This document shows, piece after piece, positions 49,192-60,100 of a stretch of 64,000 nucleotides of DNA. How positions within the stretch are numbered: position 1 is the first letter of the stretch; every line of letters starts with the position of its first letter. A program made the translations under genes and the position numbers. The notes beneath the pieces are model-generated. The model did not search any database. It had not been told where the DNA came from and saw only the letters and a program-made list of their open reading frames with translations. Origin of the DNA: Strigamia acuminata (taxonomy: Eukaryota > Arthropoda > Chilopoda > Geophilomorpha > Linotaeniidae); assembly GCA_949358305.1 (NCBI GenBank), contig OX442317.1:10296186-10360185 (forward strand), written 5' to 3'.

Positions 49192-52100
49192 AATCTGTCT
49201 GCACGCCCGGAAGACCAAACCCCAAAATTTACCACGAATACGACAATTAACCAAGCAATTAACGAAGTAATTACGGAAGAAGTAGTCAAATTAAAACTCG
49301 AATTAAAAGAGAAAAAATCGAAAGAAATTGAAACAAATAATAAAGAAATTAGCGACTCAAGTTCGGAAGACGAATTAAAAGCCAAATGGATAAACACCAA
49401 TTGGTTAGAAAAACAAATAAAAGAATTACAGAGAAAGGTCGTTTATTTCACTACGGCTTACTTCACCACAGAAAAACGCGAATATAGTGGCCCAACCACT
49501 AATACGGCGGACGGCGAAAAAATAGCCGAAATATTCCAAGAATTACCTCACGCCTACGAGGAGGCCCCACCTCGAAAGAAACGCATTTTACATTGTAATT
49601 TAGCTAAAGAGAGGAAGGATTCACTCGCGATGTTAACAATCAAGTTCAATGACAAAAAATTCATCGGTTTATTGGATTCGGGAGCCGACCGGTCCTTCAT
49701 CTCTTCGGATCTATACGAGTCTTTGGACAAAAAGCAACGCGACAAACTACGGGGAATAAGCGAAAATGTGGCCGTAAAAACCGCTGCTGGAGAAGTACGT
49801 CCAGTAGGGGTACTAACAACAAAAGTCATATGGGAGGGCGGCGTAATAACCCATCCTTTCATCGTTTTACCAACCTACGACACGGTCCTACTCTTGGGTA
49901 TGGACATCATGGCCATAATGGAGATCCAGCCCAACCCCATAACGAGGTCCTGGAACTATATCGACCAACGCGAGGACCCCCGACTAATGACGGTACCTAC
50001 CGAACTCCTGGATTCAAACGACGAAGAGGACGAATGGAAAGGCGGAAATTTGAAGCAATTCGTACAAGATTACGATTTCAAATCTTTTAACGCCCGACTC
50101 CAAGAAGGAAATTTGGCTCACAATTTGGCCATGGACGCGAACCTAGGAGAAACCCAGACTAAATTACTTGAAGAAATGCTACAAAAACATCGAAAAATCC
50201 TGACTAAAGAACCGGGAAAGACAGATTACGTAAAACACGAAATAGAATTAAGTACGGATAAGCCAGTACGAGTTCCATTCAAGGGCATGAACCCCCAAAA
50301 ACGCGAAATCGTCAAGACGATCTGTCAAGACTTACTGGACAAGGGGATAGTGTCCGAGGCACTAGGAGAATACGCGATGAGAATCGTGCTCGTCATGCGT
50401 GCAGGATCGGAACCCAGACTGTGTATCGATTATCGACCTCTAAACGCCATTACCGTTATCGACCCCGTCCAGATGCCATCAATCGAAGCTATTCTTCGAG
50501 AATTAGCCCCATTTAATTGGGTAACAACGATGGATCTGTCGAAAGGATATTGGCAGGTCGAACTCCGTGCCGAAGACAAAGAAAAAACCGCTTTCTGGTC
50601 CCCGATGGGCAGATTAATGTTTAATGTCATGCCATTTGGCCTAGTGAATGCCCCGGCAACTTTTCAACGATTAATCGAGAAAGTCTTGGGCGACGCGCTA
50701 CATAAATACGCCTGGGCTTATCTGGACGATATTATTATTGTTTCCCAAACTTTTGACGAACACCTCGGACATATCGACGAAGTAATACGTCGTTTAGCAA
50801 AAGCCGGACTCCACGTACACCCCGGAAAGAGCCAGTTTTGCCGAAAAGAACTTGCGTTTCTTGGATACAAAGTTGGAGTCAATGGCTTATCCATAGATCC
50901 AAAGAAAGTACGAGCAATCACCGAATTTCCAGCACCTACGGACGTGAAAGGGGTACAACGTTTTTTAGGAATGGTAAATTTCTTCGGCCGACTCCTGCCA
51001 CATTTAGCGGAAGTCGCGGCCCCAATCACTGATCTTTTAAAGACTGTCCAGAAAATAAATCCAAAAGAGGACCCGCCGAAAGACCCCGAAATCAAATTTA
51101 ACTGGACCAGCCATTGCGAAGCAGCGTTTGACAAAATCAAACAAATGCTAATCGACACCAAAACCATCCCTCTTCCAGACTTGAATCGCGAATTTATCTT
51201 ACATACGGATGCAAGTAAAATCGGATTGGGGGCTGCGTTAATGCAGATGCACGAAATCGACGGTACCCAACAAGAAGTACCCACAATCTTCATCAGCCGG
51301 AAGATTCAAGCCGCCGAGAAAAATTACTCAGCAACCGAGCTCGAATGCTTAGCAATCGTATGGGCAGTCCGAAAATTCAGGCCTTACCTCGAATTCACAA
51401 AATTTACCGTCCAGACTGACCATCAAGCACTGAGGTGGTTCATGGGCCTTAAAGAACCGTCGGGTCGAATGGCTCGATGGCAATTAGAACTCATGGCTTA
51501 CGACTTACAAATCGAATATAAACCAGGGAAATACAACACAGTCGCCGACGCACTCTCTAGAGCTCCCGCCTCAGAACCCGACGAGCCAGACGACGACGGT
51601 GACGACGATTCTCGGATAGCTTACTGTCCCACCCCGATCAGGAAGTGGGAATTCAGAAAACAGAATGAACTGCCAAAAGAAAAGTTAGAATCTTCCGATG
51701 AAAAATACGTCGGATATTGGATGAGGGCATATCAATCGGCAAAAGATGCCAGACCAAATTACGACTTATCCATCGAACCCAGAATCTCGGATAAATTTGT
51801 GCGAGCTTTCGTTGCACACGTGAGTAAAGGCACGAACTGTGTCCCACCTACTCGCGAGGAACTCATCGAAGCTCAGAAGAACGACACCGCCTTCTGTAAA
51901 AGGTTCTATGACTACTTGACCAACGAGACTTTCCCCAGCGACGTCTACAGCGAAGAATCCAGAGAAGAATTCAAAATTAAGGCATCCGCTTATCTGATAG
52001 ACGATGGCCTACTTTTAAAGTACCATCCAAACTTTCGGGACGACTTGACAGAGTCAGGGAGTTCAATTAAAGTCGTAATTCCGAGAAAGGTTCGAACACA

Positions 52101-53490
52101 AATTCTGTGGATGGTACACGGCCACCCTCTAGCCGGACATGCCGGCGTGGCCAGGACTCTCTATCGAGCCAGTCAACTGTACTATTGGCCTGAAATGAGA
52201 AGGGACATCGTTCGATTTATACGACACTGTCCACGATGCCAAGCCTGCAAGCCTCGAAATAAGGCTAACTACGAGAATTTATCACTTGGACCGTTCGCCC
52301 CCTTTGATTGTTGGAGCGTAGACCTTATGGGTCCTAAGATAACAAGTGCAAATAGCCACAAATACATACTCGTGATCATGGATGTCGCAACTGGATGGCC
52401 AGAATTGTATCCGATGGCCCACCCGACTAAGCAGAAAATAATCCAATGTCTTTACGAAGTCGCGTTACATTTTGGTTTCCCGCGGAAATTAATTTCCGAT
52501 AATGGCCCACAGTTCGCATCAAGGTTGTACAAGGACTTCTGCAATCAATTCGACATTCAACCATCATTTACTTCAACGTATAACCCACGGGCTAATCCCG
52601 TGGAGCGCCTCAACCGTGACATAAAATATGCGCTTGCTATTTTCACAGACGTACATTCCAAGTGGGACGAATTCCTTAAAGAAATAGCATTTAGCATCCG
52701 AACGACCATTTCGAGAAACCGCGGCTTTTCCCCGGCTTATCTCAACTTCGCTCGAGAGCTACGAGTGCCCTGGGATCCACGCATCCCAGAAGGAATTCGA
52801 AAAGTCGATCCAAAAAATCCTCACATCTACGTACATCAACTAGAACAAGCGATTTCGGCAACCTACCAACATATGATGTCACATGTGTTTGACATGCGCG
52901 AACGAGTGAAAAAGTCTGAAAAGAACACACAATTTTGTAATTTTAAAATCAACGATCTCGTATGGAAGGACACTCACATTTTATCCAGTGCAGATAAAGG
53001 GATTCATGCCGGCTTAGCCGACAAACGAGACGGCCCATACGTAATTACCAAAGCCCACGGCGGGAACGCATTTTCTCTGCAACGTTTGGCCGATAATGTA
53101 AATTTTCGATCAATCCACGCTCGGGAACTGACGCCTTACTTGCCGGAATTTCCACAAGAAGAATGGGCCGAGGACCAAACGCAGCCATCTCCATCGCCCA
53201 CAATACGAGATATGTTCGACGACATCGCCACTGTTTCAGACTTGAACGAAAATACGACTCACGTAACTCCAGACAGCGCCGAACTAACTAGCGCCCCAGA
53301 TGGAAATTTAGGAGGGGAGGAAGCAGCAGTTAACGAAGAAACTCCTAAAACTCCTGAAAAAGAAAAAGAGATTACTAAAAAATCCACACGATCGAGAAGT
53401 AAAATACCGAAACCTATAATACGACAAAGTACAAGAAAAAAGGTACCAAACCCGTTTATAAAGGACGGTAAAATCGCCGGGAGGACATGA
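49186..53490 (+). CDS. pol: Pol polyprotein: protease, RT, RNase H, integrase
   Basis: The frame is open from the gag end. The first ATG is at 49630 and gives 1286 residues, with about 148 further upstream codons available after a frameshift. Counting from that ATG, a retropepsin motif DSGA lies at 16-19 with LLGMD later. The RT catalytic YLDD is at 364-367, and RNase H HTDAS has its Asp at 527. The integrase zinc finger starts at His830 (HGHPLAGH … CPRCQAC). The integrase core has D898, D957 and E992, with the family's 35-residue D-to-E spacing. A GPY/F module stands at 1135-1137. No stop or missing catalytic residue was seen. The C-terminal 100 residues are acidic and then basic. The domain order is Ty3/Gypsy, not Ty1/Copia. 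Confidence 0.95.
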   Translation: MINLSARPEDQTPKFTTNTTINQAINEVITEEVVKLKLELKEKKSKEIETNNKEISDSSSEDELKAKWINTNWLEKQIKELQRKVVYFTTAYFTTEKREYSGPTTNTADGEKIAEIFQELPHAYEEAPPRKKRILHCNLAKERKDSLAMLTIKFNDKKFIGLLDSGADRSFISSDLYESLDKKQRDKLRGISENVAVKTAAGEVRPVGVLTTKVIWEGGVITHPFIVLPTYDTVLLLGMDIMAIMEIQPNPITRSWNYIDQREDPRLMTVPTELLDSNDEEDEWKGGNLKQFVQDYDFKSFNARLQEGNLAHNLAMDANLGETQTKLLEEMLQKHRKILTKEPGKTDYVKHEIELSTDKPVRVPFKGMNPQKREIVKTICQDLLDKGIVSEALGEYAMRIVLVMRAGSEPRLCIDYRPLNAITVIDPVQMPSIEAILRELAPFNWVTTMDLSKGYWQVELRAEDKEKTAFWSPMGRLMFNVMPFGLVNAPATFQRLIEKVLGDALHKYAWAYLDDIIIVSQTFDEHLGHIDEVIRRLAKAGLHVHPGKSQFCRKELAFLGYKVGVNGLSIDPKKVRAITEFPAPTDVKGVQRFLGMVNFFGRLLPHLAEVAAPITDLLKTVQKINPKEDPPKDPEIKFNWTSHCEAAFDKIKQMLIDTKTIPLPDLNREFILHTDASKIGLGAALMQMHEIDGTQQEVPTIFISRKIQAAEKNYSATELECLAIVWAVRKFRPYLEFTKFTVQTDHQALRWFMGLKEPSGRMARWQLELMAYDLQIEYKPGKYNTVADALSRAPASEPDEPDDDGDDDSRIAYCPTPIRKWEFRKQNELPKEKLESSDEKYVGYWMRAYQSAKDARPNYDLSIEPRISDKFVRAFVAHVSKGTNCVPPTREELIEAQKNDTAFCKRFYDYLTNETFPSDVYSEESREEFKIKASAYLIDDGLLLKYHPNFRDDLTESGSSIKVVIPRKVRTQILWMVHGHPLAGHAGVARTLYRASQLYYWPEMRRDIVRFIRHCPRCQACKPRNKANYENLSLGPFAPFDCWSVDLMGPKITSANSHKYILVIMDVATGWPELYPMAHPTKQKIIQCLYEVALHFGFPRKLISDNGPQFASRLYKDFCNQFDIQPSFTSTYNPRANPVERLNRDIKYALAIFTDVHSKWDEFLKEIAFSIRTTISRNRGFSPAYLNFARELRVPWDPRIPEGIRKVDPKNPHIYVHQLEQAISATYQHMMSHVFDMRERVKKSEKNTQFCNFKINDLVWKDTHILSSADKGIHAGLADKRDGPYVITKAHGGNAFSLQRLADNVNFRSIHARELTPYLPEFPQEEWAEDQTQPSPSPTIRDMFDDIATVSDLNENTTHVTPDSAELTSAPDGNLGGEEAAVNEETPKTPEKEKEITKKSTRSRSKIPKPIIRQSTRKKVPNPFIKDGKIAGRT

Positions 53491-53739
53491 TAAAGCAACA
53501 AAATCCAAAATGGTTGGCATAACCAATCAAAAGCGACAAAACAATATGACGTAATTACCCCGACCTCCTAGGGACAAAAACAATCACAAGGAGACTCCAA
53601 CAATCAACTACGTATTACAGACGAAAGCCAATCAAGATACTTAACCTCGACTACCCTTTCAACTTTGCACTCCGCGTTCTGTCACGACGACAACAGGTAC
53701 TTGACAAGAAAAAATCGCAACCAACAAATTAAAATCAAA

Positions 53740-56454
53740 ATGCGAAGAAACTGGAAGCAATCACCCGACAACGAAGAGGAAGAAATGGATCGAGACCCAA
53801 GCGAAGACGAATGGAACGATCCCGCAAGATGGGACGAGGTCGAACCGGAAGAAAATCGGGAAAAGCCCGATGGTAACGAAAAGCCGGAACACCAACTTAC
53901 GTGGGGACCCATCGATCCGCAAAACGTGTCTTCGGGTACACTCTGGAGAAGCGAAATTCCGACCCCATTTCGAAGAGCGTTAGAGGACGACGTAGACACC
54001 GGACCATGGAAAATTCGGCTCACTTCATCCCGAGCCCGATCGCGATTTTGGGCAAGTCAGGAGACTTTAATACACTACTTCCCAGAAAAGATGCGTGACG
54101 CACTGAGGACGGAAATTCCAGAACGCGACGACGCACCAGCACCACTCCCAAACAAGTTTTTGGAAAAGGACTATCCAAGCGAACCCGAAGAGTGGGCTGT
54201 CCTCGAGAAGTGGCAAAACGCCGCCACAGACGAAGAGCGCCGACAAATACACAGAGACTATTACAACGAAGTCAGACGGACGGCGTATCGAGATCTCTTC
54301 AAAATACTGAAACCCGCAGGGTATTCGACAGACGAGATAAAAACTTGGTTAAGCCAGGTTCGAGGAGAAAGACCAGACGTTCCCAACTGGCGACCCGAAC
54401 ACGGATTCATCACCTCACAGAAAGCAATGCACCAGCTCCACTACCTGGGCATCTTTGGGCGCAAGCGACAAAAAGCGGAGAAGCGACTCTCGAGCGAGTT
54501 GTTAAATAACGCACACGACAACAAACGACGACGCCTGGATCAGCCAAGCACGTCGTACAACACGCAAGATCGATCGCAGTCACATCCTCGAGTTTATTAC
54601 CGACACGCTCGAGAACCCTCACCGCGACGAGAACCCAGAGTCGAGAGACCACGAGCAGTTGAGACATACCGCTACTCCAGAAACCGACCGAACCAACGCG
54701 GATGCCTCAGATTGTCAAGGCCACGAGCGGAAACATGGGGACGCTTTGAGAGATCGCGAGAAGTCGATGAGGTAGAGACTTTGCAAGTGGAAGTTCGACA
54801 AGAAGTGCCGATAACGATCGAACACGAACAATCGGTAGAGCCGATGATCGTACCCGAACAAGAAAAACTTTACACCGAAGCCGATATGGTAGCAGCCGTC
54901 CTGAAAGTCAAGAACGAACAGGCGAAACCCGTCTATCGGCCGACCAAATCAATCGAGATGAGTGTAACGTCGGTACCAAGCGCATTCATCAAGGCGCCAG
55001 CCAAACCAGTTAGTAGCGTACCTTCTAGTCTGCCCAGCGCATTCCGAAAGACTGTGATTATCGGAACCCCAGCATCGCTGAGTCCCTTTGAGCAACTCAA
55101 ACGACGACAAGATCGTTTTGGACCCATTTTCCCGGCCGTACCAGAAGAAACGCGAAGCGAAATTTCCACGTCGAGAACACCGATTGTTTGGGATGAGCCC
55201 GAACCCGACATTCAACGAGTTTTAATTAATTCAAAGCAAGTAGCCGTAGCTCAAGCCGAAAAGAACGACCAAACGCCTTCAAAACCAACTTCCAGTAGCC
55301 AGTCGTCGGAGGTTCGAGCCACAATCCAGTTCGACCCAACGCCATACGATTTACAGTCGTTTCTCGACACAACCACGATCGAGCAAGCGAAAGAGATGGT
55401 GTCCGACATTGACGAATATCAAGCCAGGACCATGCAGATTGCGATAACGAACATCCAAAGTGCGGCCATCGAGTTCATCAAGAGCCCCGGACGAGATCAT
55501 CCGTCACGAACAGCGCGCACAACAGTCGTGCTCACAGACATGATGTCGCTCGTATTGGCCGCGTCCACATTTAGAAACGCCCGTGTAGCATTGGCAGCCT
55601 GGGCAGTCGTCGCTCATGAAAGCTTTCTGTTGCCTCCCGCTCTCATCGAGCGATGGCTAAAGTTAGTCCCTTCCTGTATCCAGGTTCGCGCGCAGTTAGT
55701 TGCAGAGGACGTCGACCCGGAACAATCATATCAAGCGGTCCGAACTGTGGCTTTACCACAACGCGAACCAGCCGCATTAATCAACGAACCTCTTCCCGAG
55801 ACTGCGGCGAGCCAGACAGCCCCGACGGCCACTCCAGAGGAGACGATAAAGTTCCCCGAAGGACTGGTTCCGATCGAAGGCGTGAAAGTAGTCGTCCGAA
55901 AGACGAAAACAAAACCGAAGATCCTGCGGCCCAAGAAAAAATTAGAGCCGAAACCTTTGCCTCCGATCGACGCACAACTCAAACACTACTACCCGAGTTT
56001 GACGATGACCCAGAAGACGAAGAACCAGATCAAGCGATCGAGCGACCACGGCCACTCGCTCTACTTATGGATGGAGCGAACTCTAGAGGCGGGTCCAGGC
56101 GTCGATTTCATTCAGCACCAACGTCTGCTGCGAGCACACCGCGCCCCGACGAATCCGGCCGAGGCCCAGAAGATCCACCATACCAATCAAGGCCTGGCCC
56201 CCTTCCTCTCGCGTATCTGGGTACATGAACGAGTCGGCGCCCCCTACGAACCAGTTGGCGGCCACGATCGATACTTCATCGGGGAGTTCGAAGACCCGAG
56301 CGATCGTTCATCACGTCTCACCTCGATTTTGCCGATCGCCGAACCAACGATTCCAGCAACTCCGGAGATGGCTAAACCACCTGTAACCGAAGAATTACCT
56401 CCACCTCCGCCTCCGGACGTTCCTCAGGGATCATCTGAAAAGGAAGCGAACTAA
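53740..56454 (+). CDS. Third ORF of the Gypsy element, not env-like, function unknown
   Basis: The ATG at 53740 begins 904 residues; the open frame itself starts at 53665 after a candidate acceptor GACGACAACAG at 53697. It is in the same frame as pol but is separated from it by several stops, so splicing is the likely route to its expression. The N-terminus is acidic (EEEEMDRD, EDEWNDPARW). A globular-looking stretch at about 100-270 includes RRTAYRDLFKILKPAGYS. Next comes an Arg/Ser/Pro-rich region with KRRRLDQPSTS and SPRREPRVERPRA, then low-complexity Pro/Glu sequence. A second helical region at about 545-665 is followed by a PPPPPP tail. There is no signal peptide, furin site or clear membrane segment, so it is not an envelope glycoprotein. 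I do not recognise the family. The intact length argues that it is maintained. Confidence 0.75.
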   Translation: MRRNWKQSPDNEEEEMDRDPSEDEWNDPARWDEVEPEENREKPDGNEKPEHQLTWGPIDPQNVSSGTLWRSEIPTPFRRALEDDVDTGPWKIRLTSSRARSRFWASQETLIHYFPEKMRDALRTEIPERDDAPAPLPNKFLEKDYPSEPEEWAVLEKWQNAATDEERRQIHRDYYNEVRRTAYRDLFKILKPAGYSTDEIKTWLSQVRGERPDVPNWRPEHGFITSQKAMHQLHYLGIFGRKRQKAEKRLSSELLNNAHDNKRRRLDQPSTSYNTQDRSQSHPRVYYRHAREPSPRREPRVERPRAVETYRYSRNRPNQRGCLRLSRPRAETWGRFERSREVDEVETLQVEVRQEVPITIEHEQSVEPMIVPEQEKLYTEADMVAAVLKVKNEQAKPVYRPTKSIEMSVTSVPSAFIKAPAKPVSSVPSSLPSAFRKTVIIGTPASLSPFEQLKRRQDRFGPIFPAVPEETRSEISTSRTPIVWDEPEPDIQRVLINSKQVAVAQAEKNDQTPSKPTSSSQSSEVRATIQFDPTPYDLQSFLDTTTIEQAKEMVSDIDEYQARTMQIAITNIQSAAIEFIKSPGRDHPSRTARTTVVLTDMMSLVLAASTFRNARVALAAWAVVAHESFLLPPALIERWLKLVPSCIQVRAQLVAEDVDPEQSYQAVRTVALPQREPAALINEPLPETAASQTAPTATPEETIKFPEGLVPIEGVKVVVRKTKTKPKILRPKKKLEPKPLPPIDAQLKHYYPSLTMTQKTKNQIKRSSDHGHSLYLWMERTLEAGPGVDFIQHQRLLRAHRAPTNPAEAQKIHHTNQGLAPFLSRIWVHERVGAPYEPVGGHDRYFIGEFEDPSDRSSRLTSILPIAEPTIPATPEMAKPPVTEELPPPPPPDVPQGSSEKEAN

Positions 56455-56515
56455 ATCTAACTTTGAGTCTTCGCAATGTTTGTTGTTTTATTGTAAATCC
56501 CCCAACAACATTGCT

Positions 56516-56525
56516 GAGGAGGGGA
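56516..56525 (+). other. Polypurine tract
   Basis: GAGGAGGGGA stands two bases before the 3' LTR and is the expected plus-strand primer site. Confidence 0.8.
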
Positions 56526-56527
56526 CG

Positions 56528-57137
56528 TGTGGTGACCACGAGGTCACAAAAGTGTTTTAATTAATCATAACCTAATAAATAGTAATTTTAATATTGATAG
56601 TAAAATGATTGTCAGATTATTGCGGGAAAATTAGCTATACTAGTTTTACCGTTTCTGCGAGACTGACGTGACAACGTCATAGATTTGCATAATTCCCCGA
56701 ATTTATGCAAATACGTCATTTCCGGTCCAGCCACTATTTAAACCCGTGTCTGACCGGAAACCCCCACTTTATAGATACCAGAGCAACATTAGCATCACCA
56801 CCTCACCGTCAGGCCGTTTTACCGGATTGATAGAGGATCGATGCCCGTTGCCAATTACATCTATAAATCAGAGTCACAGATATTATCGTAGCAATACTAC
56901 GATCGTAATATCTCCCGAAGCGAAGCGTTTGCGAACACGTGTTTCGCCAGACGCCATTACCCTAGACAACAGTAGAAGCCACGTGTAAGACTGCCGTGCA
57001 GCAACAAATCGTATCCGCCAGCAAGGATCCGAGACCACATTGTTAAGTATCATTATTGTATTATTACAAGTGTGAAATAAAGGGTGTTATTAGTAAGATA
57101 TTGTGTAAGTTTATTTACCGGAATCAAGGTTACGACA
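56528..57137 (+). repeat. 3' long terminal repeat
   Basis: This is the same 610-bp sequence as the 5' LTR, with no difference seen by eye. It carries a poly(A) signal at 57076-57081 and is followed by the AACG duplication and then host sequence. Confidence 0.96.
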
Positions 57138-60100
57138 AACGGCAGTGAAAAACCTAATGCTATTAACACGAGAGTCGTAAAACACTGAAATGTGTATTGA
57201 AATAAGTAGTAATAATAATAATAATTATAATAAACAAGTAATTGCGTTGAGAATAAACAAATGTCATTTTAAAAAATTCAAAAATTTATGAATTTATTTA
57301 ATTGTTTTGAAAGTGTTGACAAAATTATTCAAAAGCGAGACATTAGATATTTGACCATCCCCTAAGCTTCTTTTCGAGACACCGGAGCGGAAGCGGAAAC
57401 TGTGGAAACTCGGGAAGTCTGCTACTATTGACACAGCTATGGTGAACCATGTGAATGTAAACAAATTTTGTTGATGCTTACTTTGAAGTTGTTTCTTCTG
57501 AATTCCGATTTAAAATCAGAGGATTGTTTCATACGCGCAGCCTCCGGAGCCGGGAGGCTTAAATTTTCGTTTCTACGTATTCACTTGTTTATTGGATTAT
57601 GATATCGAATTTTCTTTCTCAGTCAAAGCTCAAGTTTCAGCCCTAAGCTCATTCCTAACGAATATAAAACAAATCTAGTTTTACAAAAATGTAAAAAATT
57701 TAATAAAAAATAATGAGTTTCATACATGTGGTGTATTGTTACTCCTTAAAGATGCATTTCCCTCGTCTCTAAGCATACAGCTTAATTTTATGTAGGCACG
57801 CGTTACGAAATTTAGCACGAGAATCCCGTGTTGATCTTAGTTGCACGATAAAAACAGCACGGTCGTCTTACGATCGTGCTACGAGTTTCATCGTGTTACT
57901 GGTTGATTTTCGGACGCGAGAATTTCGTGTTAATACTTGTAGCTGACAACAAAATTGTACGTGATATCGTAACAAATTTCGTGAAATCTCACGCGATCTC
58001 GCACCAAATTTCGTGATATTTTATGCGATATTGCACCAAATTCTGCGCGATTTGGCAGTGAAGCAAGTACGTAAATCTCAAGATTCACGCGTGCGTGTTG
58101 AATACGTAAACTCAAATGCATGAATGCACCTGGAGAGCTGTTCAATATTTACATTTAAACGCTTAAAGAGTAAATTGTAAATCATGGTGAGTGTTTACTA
58201 AGTGCACGGGCCATACGAGTAGTTTGCACTTTTCAAAGGTCTCTCAATGGTCTCCCTAACCTCAAGGTGCAAAATAAATTATGCAATAGTGTAAAGATGC
58301 ACTGCAGTGCACTCCAAACAAATCCTCCTCTTTTAAAACACTGAAAACTTCTTCTTTATTTCTAGCTCTGCAGAAAATCCGTTGCGCTTAGGAATTTTCC
58401 ACTTCAAATGGGTGCATTCCCTTTAAAATAGAACTTGATGTTTACGTGGTTTGAAAATTTCCAGCCTCGTGATGTACAAAATTTTAGTGTTGATGTTGCA
58501 CAAACAACGAAAGAAAAAAAGAAAAAAGAAATAAAAGTTTTTTTCTTTTCTTTTTTTTTTTTTTCAGGTAAATTGTGCACTTGATCTTTAAGGTGGAAGC
58601 AGTGAGAACAACTTAATTCTATTGAATTTCTCTTATCAATTCAGAATCTGCAGTAGAATGAATCAAAAAATCTCACAAAGGAGCGAGAGAGGCAGTCGGA
58701 ATTGTAAAAGCCAAAAAAAAAGAAAGAAAGAAAAAAGCAATAATGAAATAGACTTATATGATCCATTTTTGAAATAGGAGAACTTCTATTGGTTCCATTG
58801 AAGGGGTGAACCATTGAGATTTCACTTGTGGAAATGTGCATGTGAAGATAAACATGTATTTTGCCTTATTGCACGTGTCAAAAAAGGGGACGACGAATTG
58901 AAACACCAACACCAACATTGTGAATAAAATGACAAGAAGAAGCGAAGCATTTTTTAAGAAAATTGTCCCGAGTGTCTTGGGGGACCCTGGGCATCAAATT
59001 CAAAAAGTTTACATCTTTCATATTTTATTGTAAACTTGTGGGAATCGAATTTAAAAGAAAGAAACGGGGCCCGTAAAAGTCTGGGGCCCAGTTTGTCCAC
59101 GTTATAATGCTTCACCGCATACTTTAGAAAGAAAGCGGCGAACTCAGCACTTTGTCTCGCGAATGTCTCGCAAACCAGCAGATGTAAGAATGCAAATGTG
59201 TGGTTAGAAATCGAGCCGTTGTCGAGCTGTTTCTTCCAGACCCTTCATTTGGCCTCTTTACACCTACCAATCTGGAGATATGCGTGTCACAAGGTGCTGA
59301 GTTCGTCTTTTCTTCCAGAAAAACCGTCAACTGCTCTGTGGAGGAGGATAATTAGACTCTGGAGCTTTAGACAAAGTGACCTCTCACTCGCGACAACATT
59401 TGTGAATGTCGATATTAATTTTTTAATCTGATATCAATGATTAATGATGGAGGGGGATAGTAATGTGTAAATGATTGTTTAATGCATGTCAGTGTCATTC
59501 AGTGTTAATTAATGTATGAAATGAATTAATTGATGTGCAGGTTGGTTAAGGAATTTGATTTTAATGGTTGAAACTACAAACAGGATGTAAATGCTTTGAT
59601 CCCACAGATGACAACAATATTTTGGGAAAAATGTTTTTATTTACACTGGAAACGACACTTTATTTACAAGTTTGAAAAGTTGAGTAAGTGTGCTGTAAAA
59701 ATCGATCTGTTGCATTGTGAACTCGATTTACAAGTGATGGGCTCGTTGTTTATTTCGTTGCCGCAGTCACTATCGACATTTGGCTCGCGAAAGTCGATAG
59801 AAAATATTTTAAAGTTTCTGCATTAATTAATTTATTTATTTTTCTTGTGTGTGCTTATTTATTTATTTTATTTTAGCAGAATTGGGTGTGTGCGCTGCGT
59901 GGATGCACAGTTTGAATTTCGAATCAAAGATACTGGGAGTGAACTGCGCTACTATCAAGATTGATGTTTATTCATTGCTTACACTTCAACGTCACTCTTC
60001 AATTCATTTTTGAAACTTGGAAATCGATTTCTGCAATTTTTGATTTTCTAAATGTCTTTCAAAAATATTTCTTTTGGATTCCCCACATCAACATTGCTTT

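Larger units (their letters stand above)
45951..57137 (+). mobile_element. Complete Ty3/Gypsy LTR retrotransposon, 11.19 kb
   Basis: The element has two 610-bp LTRs, a PBS, gag, pol in the order protease-RT-RNase H-integrase, an extra third ORF, a polypurine tract and a 4-bp target duplication AACG (45947-45950 and 57138-57141). The LTR pair shows no difference by eye, and all ORFs are unbroken, so the insertion is recent and may be competent. Domain order and integrase type place it in Ty3/Gypsy (Metaviridae). It sits in WIF1 intron 2 in the sense orientation. Its base composition is clearly richer in G+C than the intron around it. Confidence 0.96.

Noticed and set aside
53490-53740. Read-through from pol into the third ORF
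   Set aside because: They share a frame, but several stops lie between them, so simple suppression of the pol stop cannot join them.
53740-56454. Envelope glycoprotein (env) of an errantivirus
   Set aside because: It occupies the right place but lacks a signal peptide, furin-like cleavage site and membrane anchor.
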